NCBI RefSeq assembly: GCF_004519295.1
Contig: NZ_SOZH01000004.1
Location: 310,001 to 374,000, forward strand
Direction of reading: 5' to 3'
Source: Cellulosimicrobium funkei
Lineage (GTDB): Bacteria > Actinomycetota > Actinomycetes > Actinomycetales > Cellulomonadaceae
Length of the DNA: 64,000 nucleotides
In this document: positions 42,104 through 51,324 of the stretch, in pieces
How the letters are laid out: each line of letters begins with the position of its first letter
Position numbering within the stretch: position 1 is the first letter of the stretch
Program-made: the position numbers and the translations under genes
The notes under the pieces: model-generated
What the model was told of the DNA's origin: nothing
Seen by the model: the letters and a program-made list of their open reading frames with translations, nothing else
The model's database searches: none

Positions 42104-43081
42104 TCACGGGACGAGCAGCACCTTGCCGAACACCTCGCCCGAGTCGAGCAGCTCGTGCGCGCGCGCCGCCTCGTCGAGCGGCAGGCGCGCGTGCACGACC
42201 GGCCGCACCCGCCCGTCTTCCACCAGCGGCCAGACGTGCGTCAGCACCTCGTGCACGATGCGCGCCTTCTCCTGCGGCGGGCGGGCCCGCAGCGTCGTGC
42301 CGGCCACCGTGGCACGCCGGGCGAGGAGGAGGCCGAGGTCGAGCTCCGCGCGTCGTCCCTTCTGCATGCCGATGACGACGAGGCGACCGCCCGTGGCGAG
42401 GACCTCGAGGTTGCGCGGCAGGTAGGCGGCCCCGACGACGTCCAGCACCACGTCCGCGCCGTGGCCGCCCGACGCGTCCCGCACCGCGGCGACGAAGTCC
42501 TCCTCGCGGTGGTCGACGGCGAGGCTCGCCCCGAGCGCCAGGCACCGGTCGGCGCGGCCGCGACCGCCCGCGGTCACCGCGACGTGCGCCCCCAGCGCCG
42601 CGCCCAGCTGGACGCCCACCGTCCCGACGCCGCCCGAGCCGCCGTGCACGAGCAGCCACTCGCCGGGCGCCAGGCGGCCCACGTCGACCACGTTGCTCCA
42701 GACCGTGCACACCGCCTCGGGGAGGGCGGCCGCGTCCACGAGGTCGACCCCCTCGGGGACGGGGAGCACCTGCGTCGCGCGCACCCGCACCTGCTCCGCG
42801 TAGCCGCCGCCGTCGAGCAGCGCGACCACCCGGTCGCCGACCGACCAGCCCGACACAGCGTCCCCGACGCGGGCCACCGTGCCCGAGACCTCGAGGCCCG
42901 GCCAGTCGGGTGCGCCGGGCGGGGGAGGGTAGGATCCAGCGCGTTGTAGCAGGTCAGCACGGTTCACGCCAGCGGAAGCGACGTCGACCACGAGCTCGTC
43001 CGGCCCAGGGGTCTGGTCAGGGAGCGTGGAAACCGTTAGTTTCTCAGGGCCACCGGGGCCCGATATCGTGACGCCTCGCAT
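42104..43081 (-). CDS. Zinc-independent quinone oxidoreductase (MDR family)
   Basis: 325 residues. MDR fold: N-terminal GroES-like part with AGVNRADLLQRAGSYPPPPG and GLEVSGTVARVGDAV, and the nucleotide loop VHGGSGGVGTVGVQLG. There is no structural-zinc Cys cluster, as expected for zeta-crystallin/PIG3-type NADPH:quinone reductases. VIGMQKGRRAELDL is also typical of that group. The ATG at 43081 is set by MRGVTISGPGGPE. It stands alone. Confidence 0.92.
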   Translation of the reverse strand: MRGVTISGPGGPEKLTVSTLPDQTPGPDELVVDVASAGVNRADLLQRAGSYPPPPGAPDWPGLEVSGTVARVGDAVSGWSVGDRVVALLDGGGYAEQVRVRATQVLPVPEGVDLVDAAALPEAVCTVWSNVVDVGRLAPGEWLLVHGGSGGVGTVGVQLGAALGAHVAVTAGGRGRADRCLALGASLAVDHREEDFVAAVRDASGGHGADVVLDVVGAAYLPRNLEVLATGGRLVVIGMQKGRRAELDLGLLLARRATVAGTTLRARPPQEKARIVHEVLTHVWPLVEDGRVRPVVHARLPLDEAARAHELLDSGEVFGKVLLVP

Positions 43082-43299
43082 CTCGCCGAGACTACGCGGA
43101 CGGCCCCGGAGGCGCCGGATCACCGACGGGGGCACCGCGTGACGAGGGCGATTGTTCGTGCTCCTCGCGGATTAGGTGTCCGGGGGAAGTGCACCGATAG
43201 TTAGTACGCACGACCGGGGAGCGAGCCCGGGAGGCGCCGCTGCCACGCGCGTCGACCATGCCGCCGAACGGGTGGACCAGGTGATGGAGGCAGGTTCGT

Positions 43300-46200
43300 A
43301 TGCTCCGCAGGTTGAGCGTCCGCGGGAAGATCCTTGCGGCACTCGCGGTGCCCGTCCTCGTCCTCTTCGCCGCCGCGGCGATCATCTCGGCCCAGGCCAT
43401 CGGGACCGCGCGCGACGCGAGCCAGACGAGCGCGCTCGTCGCGGCGCTCGCGGCGCAGGACGCGGCCGGGACGGAGATCGCGGCCGAGCGCACGTACTCG
43501 TTCCTCGACGCCAACAGCACGCGCGACACGGCCGAGGAGGCCGAGGCGCAGATGATGGCGCAGCGCGAGAAGACCGACCGCGCGCTCGACGCGCGCGACC
43601 GCGCGTACGAGCGGCTCAACACCTCCGCGCTCGACCCCCGCGTGCGCAAGGCCGTGGCCGACACGATCGGTGACCGGTCTGAGCTCGTGGGTGTCCGCCA
43701 GGCGATCGACCGGTCCGGTCTCGGCCAGCTGCAGCGCAACTCGATGTACAGCGACCTCATCGACGCGGCGCTGGACGTGCCGCGCACGCTCGCGGACACC
43801 ACTCCCGACCGCAGCCTCGCGCAGTACCTCGACACCTACGTGCTCCTCGACGAGCTGCTCGCCCAGCAGGCGCTCGAGCAGCCGCTGGCTGGAGCGGTGC
43901 TGCAGGCCGCGCAGGCGGGCCAGCAGAACACCGTCACCAACCAGCAGGCCGCCGTCCTCGTCACCACCGGAGACACGCTCGCCGCCCGCGCGCGCGCCGC
44001 GGTCCGCCAGCTGCCCGGGGAGTTCCGCCTCGAGACGCCGACGGCGACCTACAACCAGATCCGGCAGAACCTCATCGGGTCGCGCCCGGCAGCCACCCCG
44101 CCCAGCCAGGCGGCGCAGTGGCCGACGCTCTCGCAGGAGGACCGCGACCAGACCGCCCCCGTGCGCGACGCGGTGCGCACCGAGACCGCGGAGAAGGCCT
44201 CGGACCTCGCGGGGGCCGCCACGACGCGCGCCGTAATCACCATCCTCGTGACGCTCGCCGCGGTCGTCGCCTCGATCCTCGTGGCCGGCCTCATCGCGCG
44301 TGCGATCGTCAACCCGCTGCGGCGCCTCACCGACGCCGCCGAGGACGTCCGTGACCAGCTCCCCAAGCTCGTCGAGCAGGTCGCCGTGCCTGGCCAGGGT
44401 CCGGGCATCGACCTCGCGCCGATCACCGTCGAGTCCAGCGACGAGGTCGGCCAGCTCGCCACCGCGTTCAACGACGTGAACCAGACGACGATCAAGGTCG
44501 CCCGCGAGCAGGCCGCGCTGCGTGGCTCGATCGCCGAGATGTTCGTCAACGTGGCCCGCCGCGACCAGGTGCTCCTCAACCGCCAGCTCGCGTTCCTCGA
44601 CGACCTCGAGCGCTCCGAGGAGGACGCGGGCACGCTGTCCAACCTCTTCCGCCTCGACCACCTCGCGACCCGGATGCGCCGCAACGCAGAGTCGCTGCTC
44701 GTGCTCGCCGGCATCGACTCGGGCCGTCGGGTGCGCCAGCCGATGCCGGCCTCCGACGTGATCCGTACCGCGTCCTCCGAGATCGAGCTGTACGACCGCG
44801 TGCGCCTCAACCTCGTCGTCGACCCGCTCATGCTGGGGCACAACGCGCTCAACGCGGCGCACCTGCTCGCCGAGCTCCTCGAGAACGCCACGATGTTCTC
44901 CGAGCCGCACACGCCCGTCGAGGTCACCACCGGCCGCGACGCGGACTTCGTGCACATCACCGTCCGGGACCACGGTCTGGGCATGACGGCCGAGGAGATC
45001 GCGGAGGCGAACCGGAAGGTCGCGACGCACGCGGCCTCGGACGTCGTCGGCGCCCAGCGCCTGGGCCTGTTCGTGGTCGGCCGCCTCTCGGAGCGGCTCG
45101 GAGCCAAGGTCCGCTTCAGCGCCGGTGGCGACGAGCAGGGCACCGAGGTCGTCGTGTCCTTCCCGGCCGTCCTCTTCGTGCCCGACTCGAACGTCCCGCT
45201 CCCGCAGCCGACGGACCCGTTGGAGACGAGCACCCAGGCCGCCGCGCAGCAGCTCACGAGCACGGGCGTGATGCCGGCCCTCCCCGCCGAGCCCGCCGCT
45301 CCCGCACCCGTCCCGACGGCGTCCGTCGCGGCCGTGGAGCCCGAGGCGCCCGCCGCCGTGCCGGTCGACCTCGACGCGCTCACCGACGGCACCACGCAGA
45401 CGGGCATGCCGCGCCGTCGCTCCCGCACGGTCGACCCGGCGGCGGCCGCGCCCAGCGCGTCGTTCGCGTCGGGCCCGCAGACGGGCGCCATCGTGCTCCC
45501 GCCGCTCGCGACCCCGGCCCTGCCGGACGAGCTGCCCGCCGCGGACGAGGCCTGGACTCCGCCCGCGGAGGTGGCTCCCGCCGCGTCCGCGCTCCCGAGC
45601 CGGTCGCGTGCCGCCGCGACCCCGGTCGAGCCCGTCTCGGCCGAGATCCCGGTGCTCGATGTCAGCACCCGCAGCGCGCTCTTCTCGAGCTTCCGTCCCG
45701 TGGGCGAGCGGCCGGTCACCGAGAACCCGGTCGAGCTGCCGGTCGCGCCGGACGTCACGGCGACCGACATCCCGCTGGTGAGCGACGTGCCGACGGCCGA
45801 GGCCGCCGTCCACCACGAGGTCGTCTGGACCCCGCCGGAGGTCGCGGAGCAGCCGGCCGCCCCGAGCGCGGCCACGGGCACGGAGCAGGCCTGGGCACCC
45901 GAGCAGGGCTGGGCCCCGGAGCAGCCCGCCGAGCAGACGTGGACCCCGGAGCAGCCCGCCGAGCAGACGTGGACCCCGGAGCAGCCCGCCGAGCAGGCCT
46001 GGGAGCCCGAGCCTGCGCAGGAGACCGCGTCCGCGGGCTGGGCGCCGTCGTCGTTCGCCGAGGAGCCGCTCGACGCGACCCGCGTCGTCCCGCCCGTGGC
46101 GGCGCAGCCGGAGCAGCCCGCGGCCGAGCGCGCGCCGCTCGCCGACCGGAGCCGGGCCGCGGCCGACGCGACCGAGGTCCGGCCCGTGGCGCCCTCCGCC

Positions 46201-47235
46201 CCGGAGCAGACGGACGTCCCGGTCGTGGCCGAGGGACGTGCCGCGGACGGCGCCGAGGAGATCCCCGCCGAGCTCTCGTTCGAGGCGCTTCCCCGCTTCG
46301 AGGAGCTCATGGCCGACCTCCCGACGCGCCGCTCGCTGCGCGAGAGCCAGGCGCGCAAGCGCGGTCTCTTCGGGCGTCGTCCGCGGACGACCGCCACGCC
46401 GCAGGCGACGCGACCCGCCGGCCCCTCGGCCGAGGCGCTCGCCTCGCGCCCGGCCGCGTCGACGCCGGCACCGGCGGCGGCCGCACCCGCGGCGTCGAAC
46501 CCGGTGGCACCTGCGCCCGCGGCGCCCGCCCCGGTCCAGGCGGCCCCGGCCGCGCGGCAGGGGCCGGGCGCGCCGGCGCGCACGTCCGCGTTCGCGCCGC
46601 GCGCCGACCTCCCTGCTGCGCCCACGCCGTCCTTCGCCCCCGAGGCGCCGGCGGCCCCGGTGCAGGAGACGCGGAGCCTCCCCCCGGTCCAGGACGACCC
46701 GTACCCCGCGGCCCGGCCGTCCGTGCCCGAGCCGGCGGACTCCGCCGCCGCGTGGGACGCCGCTCCCGCCAGGGACGCGGCGTCGGGCTACGGTCCGCCG
46801 AGCCCGCTCGCCCGACGCCCGGTCGCGGAGTCCCTCGAGCCGCTGGACGCGGGCTACGTCTCCGACTCGGTCGAGGCGCGGTCGGACTGGATGGCGTCGG
46901 CGGTGCTGTACGAGGAGATGTCCACCCTGCTGCAGGGCAGCACCGATTTCCAGGAAGCGACCTTGGCGGACCCGAACGACGGCATCTACCAGCCGCTCAA
47001 GGTCGACGCCGCGGCGTCGGGCCTCGCGCGACGCTCGCGCGGCGAGGAGCGCGACGGGTACGTCGACCGCTTCACGGCGCGGATCGACCGCGACCCGGAG
47101 CAGCTGCGGGCGCGTCTGTCGGCGTTCCAGTCGGCGACCGCCCGCGGGCGCGTCGAGGGGCAGGACGAGACGAGTTCGACGTGGAACCCCGAGGCCATGG
47201 ATTATGTCCCTGATTCAGCGCCGCAGGCGCGGTGA
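43300..47235 (+). CDS. Conservon sensor histidine kinase with nitrate-sensor-like domain
   Basis: 1311 residues, CvnA type. TM1 lies at ~10-32. An extracytoplasmic NIT (nitrate/nitrite-sensing-like) helical domain covers ~40-300, TM2 ~308-334 and HAMP ~335-400. The dimerisation helix carries H454 (RLDHLATRMRRN). The ATPase domain has LLENATMF (N box), DHGLGM (G1) and GLFVVGRLSERLG (G2). Residues ~627-1195 are Pro/Ala/Glu-rich and disordered, with three 10-residue repeats. A short conserved end (DWMASAVLYEEMSTLL and LRARLSAFQSAT) follows. It starts the four-gene conservon. In Streptomyces such sets control development and antibiotic production through a GTPase. Confidence 0.92.
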   Translation: MLRRLSVRGKILAALAVPVLVLFAAAAIISAQAIGTARDASQTSALVAALAAQDAAGTEIAAERTYSFLDANSTRDTAEEAEAQMMAQREKTDRALDARDRAYERLNTSALDPRVRKAVADTIGDRSELVGVRQAIDRSGLGQLQRNSMYSDLIDAALDVPRTLADTTPDRSLAQYLDTYVLLDELLAQQALEQPLAGAVLQAAQAGQQNTVTNQQAAVLVTTGDTLAARARAAVRQLPGEFRLETPTATYNQIRQNLIGSRPAATPPSQAAQWPTLSQEDRDQTAPVRDAVRTETAEKASDLAGAATTRAVITILVTLAAVVASILVAGLIARAIVNPLRRLTDAAEDVRDQLPKLVEQVAVPGQGPGIDLAPITVESSDEVGQLATAFNDVNQTTIKVAREQAALRGSIAEMFVNVARRDQVLLNRQLAFLDDLERSEEDAGTLSNLFRLDHLATRMRRNAESLLVLAGIDSGRRVRQPMPASDVIRTASSEIELYDRVRLNLVVDPLMLGHNALNAAHLLAELLENATMFSEPHTPVEVTTGRDADFVHITVRDHGLGMTAEEIAEANRKVATHAASDVVGAQRLGLFVVGRLSERLGAKVRFSAGGDEQGTEVVVSFPAVLFVPDSNVPLPQPTDPLETSTQAAAQQLTSTGVMPALPAEPAAPAPVPTASVAAVEPEAPAAVPVDLDALTDGTTQTGMPRRRSRTVDPAAAAPSASFASGPQTGAIVLPPLATPALPDELPAADEAWTPPAEVAPAASALPSRSRAAATPVEPVSAEIPVLDVSTRSALFSSFRPVGERPVTENPVELPVAPDVTATDIPLVSDVPTAEAAVHHEVVWTPPEVAEQPAAPSAATGTEQAWAPEQGWAPEQPAEQTWTPEQPAEQTWTPEQPAEQAWEPEPAQETASAGWAPSSFAEEPLDATRVVPPVAAQPEQPAAERAPLADRSRAAADATEVRPVAPSAPEQTDVPVVAEGRAADGAEEIPAELSFEALPRFEELMADLPTRRSLRESQARKRGLFGRRPRTTATPQATRPAGPSAEALASRPAASTPAPAAAAPAASNPVAPAPAAPAPVQAAPAARQGPGAPARTSAFAPRADLPAAPTPSFAPEAPAAPVQETRSLPPVQDDPYPAARPSVPEPADSAAAWDAAPARDAASGYGPPSPLARRPVAESLEPLDAGYVSDSVEARSDWMASAVLYEEMSTLLQGSTDFQEATLADPNDGIYQPLKVDAAASGLARRSRGEERDGYVDRFTARIDRDPEQLRARLSAFQSATARGRVEGQDETSSTWNPEAMDYVPDSAPQAR
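45901..45990 (+). repeat. Three 30-base tandem units in the kinase tail
   Basis: Units at 45931-45960 and 45961-45990 are identical and encode EQTWTPEQPA. The unit at 45901-45930 is a variant encoding EQGWAPEQPA. All keep frame. Confidence 0.9.
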
Positions 47236-47271
47236 CGACATGCCGTCTGCGGCAACTGACGAGGAGGAACA

Positions 47272-47721
47272 GTGAACGCGCTCAGCACCGAGGCCACGAA
47301 CTTCGGGTGGCTGCTCGACAACTTCGTGCGGACCGTACCGGGCAGCCGGCACACGCTCGTGGTGTCGGCGGACGGCCTGCTCATGGCGATGTCCGACCAG
47401 CTCGACCGGACGAGCGGTGACCAGCTCGCCGCGATCGTCTCGGGCATGTCGAGCCTGACCCGCGGTGCGGCCCGCCAGCTCAACGGCGGGAACGTCCGGC
47501 AGGCCATCATCGAGATGGACAACGGGTTCCTGTTCCTCATGAACGTGTCGAACGGCTCCGTCCTGGGCGTGGTGGCCGAGGCGAACTGCGACATCGGCCT
47601 CATCGGCTACGAGATGGCGCTCCTCGTCTCGCGCACGGAGGCGACCCTGACGCCGCAGCTCATCTCGGAGATGCGGGGTAGCCTTCCGGTCGACGGTGCG
47701 ACCCGAACCCCGGTGGGATGA
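47272..47721 (+). CDS. Roadblock/LC7 protein of the conservon
   Basis: 149 residues, CvnB type. NFGWLLDNFVRTVPG and HTLVVSADGLLMAMSD are the standard opening of actinobacterial Roadblock proteins. GSVLGVVAEANCDIGLIGYE completes the fold. Roadblock proteins act on small GTPases, here presumably the MglA/CvnD-like GTPase two genes downstream. The GTG start has the strong site GAGGAGG upstream. Confidence 0.93.
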   Translation: MNALSTEATNFGWLLDNFVRTVPGSRHTLVVSADGLLMAMSDQLDRTSGDQLAAIVSGMSSLTRGAARQLNGGNVRQAIIEMDNGFLFLMNVSNGSVLGVVAEANCDIGLIGYEMALLVSRTEATLTPQLISEMRGSLPVDGATRTPVG

Positions 47722-47731
47722 GGACTGATCG

Positions 47732-48142
47732 ATGACGAACGTACCTTTCGGCAGCATGGGAGCCCACGACGGGTACGAGGCGGCGACCGTCCGCCCGTAC
47801 GCGGTGACGGGTGGTCGCGTGCGGTCCGCCACGTCCGACCTCCCGCTCGAGGCGCTCGTCGAGGTCATGCCGGGTGCCGTGAACAGCTTCGGGCTGCCGC
47901 CCGAGAAGCGCTCGATCCTCCAGCACGCCGCGCACACGTACGTCTCGATCGCCGAGCTCTCCGCGCTCCTGCGCCTGCCGCTCGGCGTGACGAAGGTGCT
48001 CGTCGCGGACCTGCAGGAGGACAACTACATCACCGTCCACACGTCGACCCCGCTCAACGTCCACACGGGTCACGGCAGCAACCACTCGGGTCTGTCCCTG
48101 AGCGTCTTGGAGAGTGTTCTCAATGGCATTTCCACCCTCTGA
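47732..48142 (+). CDS. DUF742 protein of the conservon
   Basis: 136 residues, CvnC type. The region VRPYAVTGGRVRSATSDLPLEA and the winged-helix-like EKRSILQHAAHTYVSIAELSALLRLPLGVTKVLVADL segment, here split as ILQHAAHTYVSIAELSALL and LPLGVTKVLVADL, define DUF742. Its biochemical role is unclear. It starts ten bases after the Roadblock stop and overlaps the GTPase gene by 20 bases. Confidence 0.93.
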   Translation: MTNVPFGSMGAHDGYEAATVRPYAVTGGRVRSATSDLPLEALVEVMPGAVNSFGLPPEKRSILQHAAHTYVSIAELSALLRLPLGVTKVLVADLQEDNYITVHTSTPLNVHTGHGSNHSGLSLSVLESVLNGISTL

Positions 48143-49217
48143 CGGCTCGGGGAGCGGGCCGCAGGCAGGGCAGCCGTCCGGGGCGAGCGGGGGTGCGCCC
48201 GGCGGTCAGCCGGCGCTGCGCCAGACGGCGTGGGCTCCGGTGAGCGCACCCGTCGGCGTGCCGACCCAGGCGGCTCCGGCGACGCCCGGCCAGCCCGCGG
48301 CACCGCAGCAGCCGGCCGCCGCCCAGCCCGTCGCTCCGGCGGCACCGCAGCCCGCCGCGCCGGTGGCCACGCAGCCCGCGACGGCTCCGGCCGCACCGCA
48401 GCCGGTCGCTCCGGCTGCCGCGCAGCCGTCCCCGGCCGCCGCGCAGCCTGCGTCGGCTCCCGTCGCGCAGGCCGCGGCCCAGCCGCGCACCGCGCCGCAG
48501 CCCCTGGCCGCCGCGCAGCCCGTGGCTCCCGCCCAGCAGGCGCCCGCTCAGCCGGTCGCCCCGGTGCAGCAGGCGGCCCCCGCGCGCCCGGTCGCGGCAG
48601 CGCCCGCGGCTCCGCCCGCTGCGGCGGCGCAGCCCGGTGGTGCCGCAGCGGCGTCCCGGACCGCGCCGACGGTCGTGAAGATCGTCGTCGCGGGCGGCTT
48701 CGCCGTCGGCAAGACGACGTTCATCGGCTCGATCTCGGACGTGGAGCCGCTCAACACCGAGGCCGCCATGACGGAGCACTCGGTGGGCGTCGACGACGCG
48801 GGCGGCGTGTCCGACCGCAAGACGACGACGACCGTCGCGATGGACTTCGGCCGCGTCTCGCTGCCGGGCAACCTGTGGCTCTACCTGTTCGGCACGCCGG
48901 GCCAGGACCGCTTCCTCTTCATGTGGGACGACCTGGTCCGCGGCGCGATCGGCGCCGTCGTGCTCGTCGACACCGACCGCCTGGAGCAGTGCTTCCCGGC
49001 GATCGACTACTTCGAGTCGCGCAACATCCCGTTCGTCGTGGGCGTCAACTGCTTCGACGGCGTCGCCAAGCACAAGCTCGAGGACGTCCGCGAGGCGCTG
49101 CAGATCCCGCCGCACGTGCCGATGCTCTACACGGACGCGCGCTCGCGCGCGGCGACGAAGCAGACGCTCATCGCGCTCGTCCAGCTCGCGATGCGCCAGC
49201 TCCGCGGCGCGGCCTGA
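48123..49217 (+). CDS. Conservon Ras-like GTPase with long Ala/Pro/Gln-rich N-terminal extension
   Basis: 364 residues, CvnD type. The GTPase domain begins only at ~185, with G1 GGFAVGKTT (191-199), G3 FGTPGQDRF and a degenerate specificity motif VNCFDG in place of NKxD, which is usual for conservon GTPases. Residues 1-180 are almost only Ala, Pro, Gln and Val; standard family members are about 190-200 residues in total. The start inside the DUF742 gene ensures coupling. The kinase, Roadblock and DUF742 proteins probably form a membrane complex with it. No cytochrome P450 gene follows, unlike some conservons. Confidence 0.93.
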   Translation: MAFPPSDGSGSGPQAGQPSGASGGAPGGQPALRQTAWAPVSAPVGVPTQAAPATPGQPAAPQQPAAAQPVAPAAPQPAAPVATQPATAPAAPQPVAPAAAQPSPAAAQPASAPVAQAAAQPRTAPQPLAAAQPVAPAQQAPAQPVAPVQQAAPARPVAAAPAAPPAAAAQPGGAAAASRTAPTVVKIVVAGGFAVGKTTFIGSISDVEPLNTEAAMTEHSVGVDDAGGVSDRKTTTTVAMDFGRVSLPGNLWLYLFGTPGQDRFLFMWDDLVRGAIGAVVLVDTDRLEQCFPAIDYFESRNIPFVVGVNCFDGVAKHKLEDVREALQIPPHVPMLYTDARSRAATKQTLIALVQLAMRQLRGAA

Positions 49218-49242
49218 CCGCTCCCGCACCCCGCGCCACGCA

Positions 49243-49280
49243 CGACGGCGGGCCGCCCTCCACGGGTCGGCCCGCCGTCG
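49243..49280 (+). terminator. 13-bp hairpin after the conservon
   Basis: CGACGGCGGGCCG (49243-49255) pairs perfectly with CGGCCCGCCGTCG (49268-49280), 25 bases after the GTPase stop. Confidence 0.8.
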
Positions 49281-49316
49281 TCGTGCAGGGGCGGGGCGTG
49301 CCACAATGGCTCGCCG

Positions 49317-49404
49317 GGAGGGCTGACAGAGCGGCCTAATGTGACGGTCTTGAAAACCGTTGTGCGGCAACGCACCGGGGGTTCGAATCCCTCGCCCTCC
49401 GCCA
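49317..49404 (+). tRNA. tRNA-Ser(UGA), CCA encoded
   Basis: The acceptor stem GGAGGGC pairs with GCCCTCC. The anticodon loop CTTGAAA has TGA at 49351-49353, and GGTTCGAATCC forms the T arm. A long variable arm (TGTGCGGCAACGCAC) is typical of serine tRNA. The discriminator is G49401, and CCA follows in the DNA. Confidence 0.97.
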
Positions 49405-49413
49405 GTCGTGCCG

Positions 49414-51228
49414 TCAGGCCGGGTCGGGAGCCGTGCTCCGTCCCGGCCTGACGCGCGCCGGGCGCAGGGCCGCCGGGGCGTGCGCCGGGACCAGCGGGTG
49501 CCGCGGTGCGACCGGGCCCAGCACCGCGTACGCAGCGCCGAGCGGCGGGCGCACGTCCTTCTCGCCCGCGTTGGGCCAGAGCGCACAGGCCCGTTCCGCG
49601 AGCGCCGTGATCGTGAGCGACGGGTTCACCCCGAGGTTCGCGCTCACCGCGGACCCGTCCATGACGTGCAGGCCGGGCTGACCGTGGACACGGTGGTACG
49701 GGTCGATCACGCCCGTCCGCGGCGAGGTGCCGATCGCGCACCCGCCGAGGATGTGGGCCGTCATCGGGACGTCGAAGGGCTCGCCGACGGTCCCTCCGGG
49801 CATGCCGCCCATGCGCTGGGCCATGCGCCGTGCGGTGTCGTTCCCGGCCGGGATCCAGGTCGGGTTGGGCGCGCCGTGCCCCTGGCGGGACGTGAGGACC
49901 TTGCGGCCGAGGAACCCGCGCCGCAGCGAGGTGGTGAGCGAGTTGTCGTGGCTCTGCATGACGAGCGCGATGATCGTCCGCGACGACCAGCCGCGCAGGT
50001 CGGCCATCGCCGGCAGGTCCCGACGTCGGCGCCACAGCTCGCGCAGCCAGGTGCGCCACCGGCTCGGACCACCGTCCGTGAGGACCGTCTGGAGCAGCCC
50101 CATGGCGCCCGACCCCTTCCCGTACCGCACGGGCTCGACGTGGGTCCGGGCGTCCGGGTAGAACGACGACGTGATCGCGACGCCGCGCGAGTAGTCGGGC
50201 GCGTCGGGCCGTCGCTGGTGGTCGCGACGCCGGACCGTGGCGCCGAGCAGGGCCTCGGAGTTGGTGCGCGTGAGGTGTCCCAGTCGCTCGGAGACCCCCG
50301 GCAGGCGTCCCGAGTCCCGCATGGCGTGGAGGAGTCTCTGCGTGCCCAGCGCCCCCGCGGAGAGCACGACGTGGCGTGCCGTGTAGCGCTGCCGTCCTGC
50401 CCAGGGGCGCCCCGAGCGGTGGGCGAGGACCTCGTGCAGGACGCCGCCCGCGCCGTCGGGCACGGGCCGCACCTCGGTGACGGTCGTGAGCGGCAGGACC
50501 TGGGCGCCGCCGCGCTCGGCGAGGTAGAGGTAGTTCTTCACGAGCGTGTTCTTCGCACCGACACGGCACCCCGTCATGCACGCGCCGCACTCGGTGCAGC
50601 CGCGCCGCTCGGGCCCGGCCCCGCCGAAGTAGGGGTCGGGGGCGGTGCCCCCCGGCTCCCGCGTCCCGCCTCGGCCGAAGAACACACCGACCGGCGCCTT
50701 CACGAAGGTGTCGCCCACCCCGGTCTCGCGGGCCACGTCCTCCAGGACGTCGTCCGCGGGGGTGCGCCCGGCGTAGGTGGTGACGCCGAGCATCCGGCGC
50801 GCCTGGTCGTACCAGGGCGCCAGCTCGGTCCGCCAGTCGGCGACGTCGGCCCAGGCGGGGTCCGTGAAGAAGTCGTCGAGCGGCTCGTACAGCGTGTTCG
50901 CGTACACGAGGCTGCCGCCGCCGACACCGGCGCCGGCGAGGACGAGCACGTCGCGGAGGCGGTGGATGCGCTGGATCCCGAAGCATCCGAGGGCGGGTGC
51001 CCACAGGAACGACCGGAGACGCCACGACGTGCGGGGGAGCTCCTCGTCGGTGAAGCGGCGGCCCGCCTCGAGGACGCCGACGCGATAGCCCTTCTCAGTG
51101 AGGCGCAGGGCGGTGACGCTCCCGCCGAACCCCGAGCCGACCACCAGCACGTCGAAGTCGGTCGGGACGCGCGGGCCACCGCGCCCGGGTACGTCGGCGG
51201 GGGCGGTGCGGGGGACGTCGGCGGCCAT
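49414..51228 (-). CDS. GMC-family FAD oxidoreductase (cholesterol-oxidase-like)
   Basis: 604 residues. The FAD-binding loop is VVGSGFGGS (30-37). LAGAGVGGGSLVYANTLYEP is the second flavin motif. The C-terminal active-site end reads GVNPSLTITALAERAC. There is no signal peptide. A four-Cys cluster, C211-x2-C214-x2-C217-x3-C221 (CTECGACMTGC), resembles a ferredoxin motif and is known in this oxidoreductase subgroup. Substrates may be sterols, sugars or other alcohols; electrons may pass through the cluster. It converges on tRNA-Ser with nine bases between them. Confidence 0.88.
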   Translation of the reverse strand: MAADVPRTAPADVPGRGGPRVPTDFDVLVVGSGFGGSVTALRLTEKGYRVGVLEAGRRFTDEELPRTSWRLRSFLWAPALGCFGIQRIHRLRDVLVLAGAGVGGGSLVYANTLYEPLDDFFTDPAWADVADWRTELAPWYDQARRMLGVTTYAGRTPADDVLEDVARETGVGDTFVKAPVGVFFGRGGTREPGGTAPDPYFGGAGPERRGCTECGACMTGCRVGAKNTLVKNYLYLAERGGAQVLPLTTVTEVRPVPDGAGGVLHEVLAHRSGRPWAGRQRYTARHVVLSAGALGTQRLLHAMRDSGRLPGVSERLGHLTRTNSEALLGATVRRRDHQRRPDAPDYSRGVAITSSFYPDARTHVEPVRYGKGSGAMGLLQTVLTDGGPSRWRTWLRELWRRRRDLPAMADLRGWSSRTIIALVMQSHDNSLTTSLRRGFLGRKVLTSRQGHGAPNPTWIPAGNDTARRMAQRMGGMPGGTVGEPFDVPMTAHILGGCAIGTSPRTGVIDPYHRVHGQPGLHVMDGSAVSANLGVNPSLTITALAERACALWPNAGEKDVRPPLGAAYAVLGPVAPRHPLVPAHAPAALRPARVRPGRSTAPDPA

Positions 51229-51324
51229 GGGCAGACGGTACGTCACGACGGCGCGGGGCTCTGGCCGGGAGGTCCGGGACCTTCGGCGAGTGCCGGGCGC
51301 GGGGCGGTGCGGGATCATGGCGTC

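Noticed and set aside
45901-45990. 30-base repeats in the kinase gene as a CRISPR array
   Set aside because: The units abut without spacers, keep reading frame and encode a Pro-rich tail; no cas genes are present.
49414-51228. GMC oxidoreductase as a degraded or frameshifted gene because of its long upstream frame
   Set aside because: The family-like sequence starts just after the ATG at 51228; the frame upstream is the antisense of the ThrE-like exporter gene.
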